A DNA stretch of 64,000 bases from Takakia lepidozioides (taxonomy: Eukaryota; Streptophyta; Takakiopsida; Takakiales; Takakiaceae), in the NCBI GenBank assembly GCA_030704615.1, contig CM060731.1:61174756-61238755 (forward strand), given 5' to 3'. Positions 56,241 through 64,000 of the stretch are shown here, one piece after another. The notes below the pieces were generated by a model that ran no database searches, was not told the origin of the DNA, and was given only the letters and a program-made list of their open reading frames with translations. The position numbers and the translations under genes are program-made. Position 1 is the first letter of the stretch; the number at the start of each line of letters is the position of its first letter.

Positions 56241-57059
56241 CCCTTGGTAAGTGTAGCCACGTTAAAGACAAAAGACCCGGGCATGGCCTACAATCTATGG
56301 GGAAGTGACATTTGTGATTTCAAATCCAATTTTATTATGTGAGTCATTCATGCTTCGTGTCTAAGATTTCGCACCACTACTCTCACTATGCTTATTCTAC
56401 TTCTAAGTCAATTCCACATTTCTACGTACACCTCCTCCCAATGTGATGGCTCTTCCATCACAATACTCAGGTATGGGAGTTAAGAACTGTCATGCCCCTT
56501 TGCTAAATCGGCATATCTGTAACTTCCTAGTATAAAACTGCGATGGATGCTTTTCCTCCCGGTATACACGCAACAACAACATACCAACATGCACAGCCAT
56601 CATTGTAGTCCACCATGACACCTCCAGTCTGTCATCAACAAGTCTGCAAACAATATCATGTGTTTCAGGGTGGAAAACCGACATGGCCGTTGCGTTTTGT
56701 GCCCTGTCCGAAAGAGGTTGTGATAGCATATCCAAACCGCCTCCCGTCCATCAAAACTGTGATGGATCAAAGCACCACCATAATACATGTCGCACTTCAT
56801 GCAGGACTGGAATACGCAAGTCCTCCTCTTCAAATGGTAGCCAGTCGTCGGTTGGAGCGCATAAGTCCTACACAGGCAACAACCATCGCACTACTCCACC
56901 GGGGAGGGGGTAACCCCACAACCCTCCCGTCAGCTCTCCATGTTCTGTAACACACAGCACAATTTCGCCCGCGTTAGGTTCCAATGGCCTCCGGGACTCC
57001 ATTGTGTTTGTCTTCACATTTTAGGGTTTGGAGGCCCATAACCCTCACATGCATCATAG
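56241..57059. other. spacer between MULE-2 and the Ulp1 gene
   Basis: Non-repetitive sequence between two oppositely oriented CTCCCC blocks. Overlapping frames at 56490-56950 on both strands (minus: WTTMMAVHVGMLLLRVYREE; plus: CKQYHVFQGGKPTWPLRFVP) are coding-like in composition but match no family I know. They could be a third gene of the composite element, probably on the minus strand. Confidence 0.35.
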
Positions 57060-57745
57060 CGCCAAGGGAGCAAGAGCAACAGGGGAGCCCGCAAGCAGGG
57101 GAGCAGACATGTACATGGGAGCGGGGGAGTAGGGGAGCGAAACAGGAGCGCCATGCAAGCGGGGGAGCGACCCATTGGCGCGGAGTATGGGGGAGCAATG
57201 CGAGGCTGGGGAGCACAGGAGCAGGGGAGCGAACAGGGGAGCACAGGAGCAGGGGAGCGAACAGGGGAGCTCAGGGGAGTAGAGGAGTGAGGAGCGACCC
57301 AGGGGAGTGGATAACAAGGGAGCAGAGAACGGAGGGAGCACAGGAGCAGGGCAGCGACACAGGGGAGCAGAGGGGAGCATGCATGCGGGGGAGCGGAGTA
57401 CAGGGGAGCGTGGGACCGAAACAGGGGAGCGCAAGGGAGCATGCAAGCGGTACAAGAGACCCAAGGGAGCGGAGTACATGGTAGCACAACAGCAAGGGAT
57501 CACAGGAGCAGAGAAGGGCATAGGGAGCAGGGGAGCAGGGGGAGCGAAGCCGGGGAGCGCAACAAGCAGGGGAGCAGGGGAGGGCAGGGAAGCAGGTGAG
57601 GCAGGAGCAACTCAGGGGAGCGGACATACAGGGGAGCAGGGAGCCCTTAACTTGCTGAGGCAGAGGAGAGCAGGGGGGCATGGTTAGCGGGGGAGCATGC
57701 AGGGGAGTTTTGGAGAGGTGAGGGGAGCACAGAAGAGCACAAGGA
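57060..57745 (-). repeat. CTCCCCTGT repeat, minus orientation
   Basis: The plus strand reads AGCAGGGGAGC/AACAGGGGAGCG repeatedly, so the pyrimidine strand is now the minus strand. This is opposite to 51.5-56.2 kb and matches the direction of the Ulp1 gene, whose stop is at 57859. Confidence 0.85.
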
Positions 57746-57858
57746 ATGTAGCACTGCAATAAGAGGGGAGCACAATTGCATGCACATCGACGACTGCCAT
57801 GACTATATTCAGCCCAGCCATGGTACAGCAGCAGGGGTCACCCCAACACAGCAGCCCT

Positions 57859-60145
57859 CTACAACGACTCTACAATGTCCTGTGCAATTGCCTCTACAGC
57901 TTGGCTTGCAACGCCTCCCTCAGCAGAGACGACATCATGACAGGGCTCGGCATTGCCCATCGATGCAATGATGACAACATCATAAGGGTCTGGCTGGGAG
58001 TCAGTCAAGCGACGCTCATAAATAGTGTTTGGGCTTACCATGTGCTCTAAAACCCACTTTGCTAATATGACTCTGCTACCCAGTGCTTCAGTCTTAGAAA
58101 ACCAGTCTTTTGTCTTGTACGTCGGAGCACGTGATTCAGAGAAGAAGTTATCAAGATACCGGTGTACAAGAGTCATTGCGTAATACCCACACTCCCAACA
58201 AGACTCCTGCTCCGGGCACACAGCTTGCTCCCAGGGTACCGACATGATTGTGCGGCCCTTCCTTGAGTCCGCTGTCTCCCCATATATAGCCAAAGCTATT
58301 CGCCGTATAATGGGTTCCATAAAGGCCCGTTTGTGGCACGCCAGCAGCGAGTTGAAGTGCACAAAGCCACGTGGCTCGCGCACTTTGGAGTTGCGCCCCT
58401 CGATAACCAGAACACTCCAATGACCACTACACAGGCAACAGGGGATCGTTAGAAGCATAAGGGGGAAATAATTTGACCAAGGAAAGACAAACACAGGGTG
58501 AAATACCTTGAGCACAATGGGATGATGTACGTCAGGTGGTCCCAGTCTTTCCCTGCTTCTAGTCTCGCATCAAGAATGTGCGTTTGTACTCCCTGTTGTA
58601 CCATCTTCAGCCCTTCCGGGTCGTCCTTTGCAATTTTGTCAACATGATCGTAGAGCCACGCCCACATAGTCCACGACACAACTAGAATGTCATCAATGTC
58701 GTCTGCATCTACATGGCTGTCCTCTGCAAACCGACAGTACGCCGTTACCATGTCTCCTGTGGCTTCTCCATGGCGATTCCCCATAGCATCCCAATCCCAA
58801 TCCCCCAGAGTGCATCTAAGATGACTATCACGCGCGAAGAAGTGAACAGTGGACTTCCCTTGAGCATCCAACATTGTCTGAATCTGAGCTCTCAACCTGC
58901 ACATGCCATTCCCAACATGCAAATCAAACACAAGGGAGCAACAACAGGGGGGTAGGGAGCAGGGGGGCACAAAGCAGGGGAGTACAAATAGGGGATCGGG
59001 GAAGTGGGAAGCAGAGAAGTATGGGCAAGGGAGCAGGGAAGTTGGAGGTAAGTAGGGAAGCAGGGAGCAAGAAGAGAGTAGGAGGAACAGGGGAGCAAGA
59101 TCTGGGGAGCAAGATCTGGGGAGCATGGACAAGGGCAGGGAGCAAGATGAAGCACACTGGAGGGGAAACTGGGGAGCAACAAAGACCCCTGCATGTATAG
59201 GGGAGCAACAAAGACCCCGGGGAATCTGGGGCAGGAATAGGGGAGAAAGAACAGGGGAGCACAGAGGGGTCCTGCAGGGAGGAAGAGGAAGCTCAACGAG
59301 CAGGGAGTATGGACAGGGGAGCAAGGACATGCGAGGAAGGGTGCAGGGGAGCAGTGGAAGAGGGGGCAGCCACAAAGGAGGTGAAACAGGGGAATAGACA
59401 ACATTGACAGGGACCATGATGTAGAACTTACCCCACAAGTTCTGTCCATTGCTCCTACGCCTTCATTTTGTCTTCCTCCTCTTGCAAGTGTTTGTGGTAA
59501 TCTGTCTTGTCCTTGTACTTGCCTTGCCGAATCTTTGGTCTCTTCACCTCCTACTTTTTCTTGTCTTTCCCGACCGCGCGATCAGTCCCCGTCTTCGGCC
59601 GCACATCTTCTTCACCACCCTCCGGACGAGGACCTCGAATAGTGAGCTTCCGTTCTCGTGCTGGTGGATCCCCCTCCTGCATCTGCACATCCGTGGTATG
59701 GTGGAGGGGAGCGACAGTCACAGTCACCGAATCTGTTGGTGCTGCAGATCCGAATGTACTTGTGGTAGAGGGGAGCAAGAGTCCAGCGTTGGTGTGCAGC
59801 GTGCCTTACGTACGTGTTGTCAGGGGTGGAAACGCAGGTGGTGGCATTGGGTGGAGCAGACACCGCTCCCCTCATCCTTGGTAACGGGGGCACAGAATCC
59901 AGCTGCAGAATGCGTCACACTCCATCTTCCTCGTGCGCGCTGGGAGCCCATAAATTGCCCCTCACAGGGGTTGCAGGTGTATCATGGACTGGCTCCGTGG
60001 CGGCGGGGGACCCTTGATGTGCTCGGCTTTGTGGAGGAAGGAGGGGAAAAAACGGCCCCCCCCTGCACATCACGCATGCCCCCAAACATGTCCTGCCATT
60101 CAGAGGTTGAAAGAAACGCATCCAGACTTGCCGAAATTCCAGTTG
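57859..60145 (-). pseudogene. Ulp1/C48-type SUMO protease-like gene of the MULE-2 element
   Basis: Exons on the minus strand: an N-terminal part from about 60145 to 59432 in several frames (ISASLDAFLSTSEWQDMFGG, GKDKKK, HKHLQEEEDKMK), then 58896-58508 and 58426-57859. The last joins YIIPLCS to GHWSVLVIEGRNSKVREPRG. The catalytic His is in GHWSVL. The Asp position reads FVHFNSL (Asn). The Gln/Cys block is CPEQESCWECGYYAMTLVHR. This order defines the C48 (Ulp1) cysteine-protease fold, which removes SUMO-like tags. Plant Mutator-like elements of the KI/Kaonashi type are known to carry such domains. Two in-frame TAG codons (after GKDKKK and after DKMKA, about 59553 and 59460) suggest the copy is dead. 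The intron 59431-58897 contains the CTCCCC repeat. Confidence 0.75.
58925..59400 (-). repeat. CTCCCC repeat filling a Ulp1 intron
   Basis: On the plus strand: GGGGAGCAAGATCTGGGGAG, AACAGGGGAGCA and similar units. The block lies within the intron bounded by a GTAAGT donor (from 59431) and a GTGCAG acceptor (58897). It is pyrimidine-rich in the sense of the Ulp1 gene. Confidence 0.8.
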
Positions 60146-60179
60146 CTTGGGAAGTGATGGGGGCCTCATCGGGCTGAGG

Positions 60180-60620
60180 ACTGGGCAGGGGACCAGAGAC
60201 ACAAAGCAAGAGGGGGTCAGAGGACGACTGGGGAGTAGGGAAGTCGGTGGACGGGGGAGCACAGACAGAAACACAGAGGGGGTCAGACGATGGCTGGGGA
60301 GCAGTGAGTGATGTAATCAGGGGAGCAGAGACAGGAAGCAAGAGGGGGTCACAAGACGGCTGGGAAGCAGACACCGGAATAGTTAGGGGAGCAGAGATGA
60401 GAGAGGGGGGGGGGGGGGGGGGGGGGGGGTCAGAGGACATGGGGGGAGCAGGGACTTCCGTGGGCATGGGACGAGAGACAGCAACACAGAGGGGGTCAGA
60501 CAATGGCTAGGGAGCAGGGACCTCAATAAGCAGGGGAGCAGAGACAGGAGGTAAGAGGGCGTCAGAAGACAACTCAGGAGCAGGGACCTCAGTAGATAGG
60601 GGCGCAGAGACCGAAAGCAA
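60180..60620 (-). repeat. CTCCCC-type longer repeat with poly-G run
   Basis: Units of about 60 bp on the plus strand (AGGGGAGCAGAGACAGGAAG, CAAGAGGGGGTCAGA, CGACTGGGGAGCAG) repeat six to seven times, containing the GGGGAGC core. A G-run lies at 60406-60429. Upstream of the Ulp1 N-terminal exons and in their sense. Confidence 0.75.
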
Positions 60621-60657
60621 GAAGGGGTCGGACGAATTGCGGGAGGGCAACAAAGCC

Positions 60658-60724
60658 GTGAGCAGAACCTGTGAGCAGATTCCTGGATGCGTGAGCAGAT
60701 TCCCCGAAGCGTGAGCAGATTTCG
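60658..60724 (+). repeat. 20-bp tandem repeat, GTGAGCAGATTCC type
   Basis: Copies begin at 60658 (shortened), 60671, 60691 and 60711: GTGAGCAGATTCCTGGATGC, GTGAGCAGATTCCCCGAAGC, GTGAGCAGATTTCG. The GCGTGAGC junction motif is the same as in the inverted repeats at 51.47 kb. Confidence 0.8.
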
Positions 60725-60954
60725 CGCTGGACCCCAAAACCGTGGGAACAAGTGGGCCTATTTCTGTGGACGCAGTCTCCGCTCCATCGGACCGAAGACA
60801 GACAAGCTCCATGACGAGAAAGTGGCACGAATGCACGATGATACATTCACGGATGAATGGATTTGGGATGAACGTAAAAGTGTTATGGATGAACGTTGGA
60901 TGAGCCTGGATGAGAAGTTGTCCAGATGAGGGGTCTAACGAGGACTGTATGGGC

Positions 60955-61960
60955 ATGTCTCCTGAGGGATCAGCAAGCGCATGCACCAAGCATTAAGGTG
61001 TCGTTAACGACATCTTAAATCGCGTGCTCAACATAAGAAATGAACCCATGGAACTCGTTGCAAGAAGAAAAATGTGGCCTGGAAAAAATCATAGGGGGAG
61101 TTGTAACACTTCTCAGGGAATGACGAATTCAGATGTCTTCAACGACATCTTAATCCCCTGCCCTCTTTGAACATGGGAATTTCACCAAACATGATAAAAC
61201 ACAAAATATATATATGTATATATGTAAGCCCAAAAATGGAGAAAGCTTGGGTTTACTTGAACAAAGTGGATCAATGAAAGTCTCTTGAGGGATCAGCAAG
61301 CGCATGCACCAGGCATTAAGGTGTCGTCAACGACATCTTAAATCGCATGCTCAGCATGAGAAATGAACCCATGAAAATTGTTGCAAGAAAAAAAATGTGG
61401 CCTGGAAAAATCATAGGGGGGAGTTGTAACCCTGCTCAAGGAATGACGAATTAAGATGTCGTCAACGACATCTTAATCCCCTGCCCTCTTTCAACATGGG
61501 AATTTCACCAAACATGATCAATCACAATATATTATATATATATATATATATATGTAAGCCCCAAAATGTAGAAAGGCGTGAGTTTACTTGAACAAAGTGG
61601 ATCCATGAAGAGTGACTGCATTAGTGGATCTATTAAAAAACATTGGTGAACTTGCGATAGTGGAGCACATAAAAAAAGATTGCCTGGAGAGACCCATAGG
61701 GGGGGACTGTAATCCTGCTCAGGGAAGCACTAATGAAGATGTCGTCAACGACATCTTAATCCCATGCCCTGTTTGGACATGGGAATTTCACCAAATACGA
61801 TAAAAGAAAAAATAAATAAATAATAAAAGCCCAAAAATGGGGAAAGGTTTGGGTTTACTTGAGCAAAGTGGATCCATGGAGAGTGACTGGTCTCATTTCC
61901 AGTAGTGGACAAATTAAGAAACATTGTTGAACTCACGATAGTGGAGCATATCAAAGTAAT
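60955..61960. repeat. tandem array of about 270-330 bp units carrying palindrome cluster C
   Basis: Three units and a partial fourth are anchored by GTTTACTTGAACAAAGTGGA (about 61251, 61582, 61853), CACCAAACATGAT and an AT microsatellite. Each full unit holds palindromes of the form TTAAGATGTCGT-CA-ACGACATCTTAA: 60993-61018, 61128-61153, 61316-61341, 61451-61476 and 61736-61757. Spacing within a unit is 135 bp. The array lies directly after the 3' end of the minus-strand MULE-1b gene. Confidence 0.88.
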
Positions 61961-62031
61961 TCAGGAAAGTTGAGTCATTGACACATACAAAACTCCGAGA
62001 AAACACATCAGATGTCAACTATCCTATCTCT

Positions 62032-64000
62032 CTACAGAAGTGTTTGAACGTCACAGGAACCCATTGTGCATTGGTGAATGCACGTGTCTCGTTGAGGATC
62101 ACAAAACATCTTGTGAATGTAGATGTAGTAAAGATGTTTGCATGGAACAAATTTACCTCTATTTCCAATGGAGCTGTTTATCGTGTTGTCGAAGTCCGAG
62201 CATGTGCAATTAGGAAAATTCCCAATAGTAATCTCATAAGTCCATAGTGTACACCCGCCCATAGCTTGGAGGGGGGACATTCACAATTTGGGTAACCCGA
62301 CACTGCAGGGTTCTCGCAGATTCAATTTTGCACTGGTTATTTGCACCTGCCTCAACACGACGAACCGGTTTTCCATTCCTTTTTAATTTGGTCGGAAAAT
62401 ACATCCGTACTTTCTGCATTCAGTTTTAGCTATTTCTGCACCATTTAATCGGCCTGAACAACAAATACGGATCCCCTTCACATATTGGTATTTTTCAATC
62501 TGTTGAAATGTAGATCTACAAATTTGTCGAAATGATTTTTTTTGTTCTGGTTTCCAAGATATTTCTTGAGCAATTGGAGAAGCACTTTGATAAACAGAAG
62601 CTATTTTGACTGGCCTAATTGAGGTATTAGTATTGGTTTGATTAGATAAGAAAGATTGCACTTCCACCGCCCCGACTGCTTGTTCGTTTTTGGGCTAATA
62701 GAGGCCATAAGTCTACAAAGATTTCTGGTCTTCACGTGGAAAGAGAGACGTGGCTTCTCCAACGGTCCAAGATCTCCAGACAGTCTCTTGGCTGAATGGA
62801 AGGAGATCCGGTTTCGTTGGCCAGTCATTCCCATGTGGTGGACGTGCAGGGAATGCGGATGGCGTACCACGAGATGATGTTGGTGTTAGGACTGTTGGGC
62901 CTCTTGGAAGTCGAAACCCTGCAACCTCCAGCATGTCAATCTCTTGTTTGGAGAGAGATGTTCCGACCTTGACTGGCCAGACAACAGGGATGGCAGGCTT
63001 GCTGATGACAAAATCCCGACAAGTCCCCATCACACAACACTGAATGTCATCGAGACAGAACCTAAACTTGTGAGGTCTAGACTCCTGAGTAATATTTGAA
63101 CAAACCTGTGAATGTCGGTGGTGGAGTCCGCCAGTGCCTCTGCAAATTTTACTTGTGCACTTCACAAAGGACAGTGCCCTGATAGCAGAACAACCAACTT
63201 TCGATCCTTTCAGAGTCCGTTCTATGTGCCACATTGCATCACCACAATCGGTCTCCTCAATCGGCAGCAGCATCCGACCTTCTCCCCGTGCCGGAGCTGT
63301 GGCATATGTTGCATCGAAATCTGCAGAACAACCTGCATCCACAGATGGAGTAGTACATCCGAAATTGGGTGGCACAAACACACGAGGTATGGAGAAATTA
63401 TCTCTATCATGCCGATGGGAGTCACCCGCCGATCCTGGAGGGGTGTCCAGTTTGCGCTTGCATGATCCAAATCTCTCCTCACCTTCCAGATGTGGGAGCC
63501 TGGACTGCAGAGGTGTTCCAATCGTGTACTCGTTAACAGCCCGCGCCATTTTTGCAGGATGCTTGCATCTGTTAGCAGCCCTGAGCAGCAACTCTGCCCT
63601 GTCCGGCCCCTTACCAGCACCCCGTCCCCTGAGGAAGTCTCGGTACTTTATTTGTTGAAAAAGCGGATAAGGTCATCTGCAGTTGCAACATAAAGGTTCC
63701 GGCCGTTCTTACCAGATTGCGCCATCCACATATTATGAACAGTCTCCGCGAGATTGTAGGATGGCATATCCGCAATGTCTTCCAGTGACATATTCTGTAG
63801 GTAAATGCCACACACATGCCACTGTTATGGGGAGCAACATTCGACTGGACTGGACTGGACAGCAAGGCCGCTGGTGCACACCCCCATATATAAGAAGTTT
63901 TGAAAATCATGGTACTATGAGTCTAACTTACAGTGGTCATGAAGGCACCCCACTGTCTGTATCTGAAGTGCCAAAAGCCCAACCAGTCTTCTAGCTCTTT
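62032..64000 (-). pseudogene. MULE-1b transposase, C-terminal part, interrupted and cut by the window edge
   Basis: On the minus strand from the window edge: LEDWLGFWHFRYRQWGAFMT, a short intron (about 63937-63795), NMSLEDIADMPSYNLAETVH (E motif), KYRDFLRGRGAGKGPDRAEL, then ARAVNEYTIGTPLQSRLPHL, GEERFGSCKRKLDTPPGS and MWHIERTLKGSK, KVGTSLSKQEIDMLE. After an insertion follow NGKPVRRVEAG, CKIESARTLQCRV and the SWIM finger NCTCSDF-x13-FVPCKHLYYIY near 62210-62120. It is collinear with 49.3-50.9 kb of MULE-1a and about half identical, so the two are diverged relatives. A frame slip sits near 63645. The N-terminal zinc finger and first catalytic blocks lie beyond 64000. Confidence 0.85.
62390..62700 (-). 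pseudogene. rps3: mitochondrial rps3 fragment (NUMT) inside MULE-1b
   Basis: Between the WPTK and NGKPVRR parts of MULE-1b the minus strand becomes AT-rich and encodes [40 protein letters not shown] and [20 protein letters not shown], followed by CRKYG. The [16 protein letters not shown] block is the conserved C-terminal domain of ribosomal protein S3 in its plant mitochondrial form. A VFSDQI trace follows in another frame. MULE-1a lacks this segment, so it is an insertion of organelle DNA into a nuclear transposon. Confidence 0.75.

Noticed and set aside
57014-57759. Long open frames on both strands (155-166 codons)
   Set aside because: Same repeat in the opposite orientation.
58900-59438. 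N-terminal 170 residues of a 329-codon minus-strand ORF
   Set aside because: This part is the repeat-filled intron read through; only the portion from 58896 downward is exon.
60955-61960. CRISPR-like array of regularly spaced palindromic repeats
   Set aside because: Units are long tandem copies with homologous, not unique, spacers, and the context is eukaryotic.

Overview
The window looks like nuclear DNA of a streptophyte plant or alga that still makes flagellated cells. Its genes are rich in introns (up to about 8 kb) and the introns hold many transposon fragments. It has TTTAGGG-type telomeric DNA and a telo-box promoter. It carries a plant-type BUB1 kinase, a plastid-type protein of the green lineage, and CCDC61/VFL3, a basal-body protein expected only where cilia persist. 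A charophyte such as a stonewort, or an early land plant, fits best. This placement is inference.

The left part (1-36.6 kb) holds five host genes whose exon structure can be followed. They are a small basic Alb1/C11orf98-like nucleolar protein (+, 287-1952), CCDC61/VFL3 (-, 11636-3419, 13 exons), BUB1 (+, about 12509-28171, 18 exons), an intronless CLASRP-type SR protein (+, 29233-30924) and a conserved green-lineage protein of unknown function with a transit-peptide-like N-terminus (-, 36339-32770, 8 exons). CCDC61 and BUB1 start head to head, about 870 bp apart, across a promoter containing a tandem duplication. BUB1 introns contain pieces of at least two non-LTR retrotransposon families. 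One family ends in a small hairpin followed by an (ATTTC)n tail.

From 36.6 to 45 kb there are few genes: a possible LRR fragment, a long inverted repeat, a tRNA-derived SINE head and a decayed Ty3/gypsy element with its 5' LTR.

The right part (45-64 kb) is a nest of Mutator-like elements. MULE-1a (+, 47.5-50.9 kb) and a diverged relative, MULE-1b (-, 64-62 kb, running off the window), encode transposases with a C-terminal SWIM zinc finger. Each is accompanied by clusters of 22-28 bp palindromes with a common GT-YR-AC centre. Between them lies a second type of MULE transposase (+, 53.0-55.9 kb) facing an Ulp1/C48 SUMO-protease-like gene (-, about 60.1-57.9 kb). Their introns and flanks are filled with a degenerate CTCCCCTGT repeat whose orientation follows the direction of transcription. 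MULE-1b is interrupted by what looks like a fragment of mitochondrial rps3. All the element genes are broken by stops and frameshifts. In the MULEs the stops mostly look like C-to-T decay.
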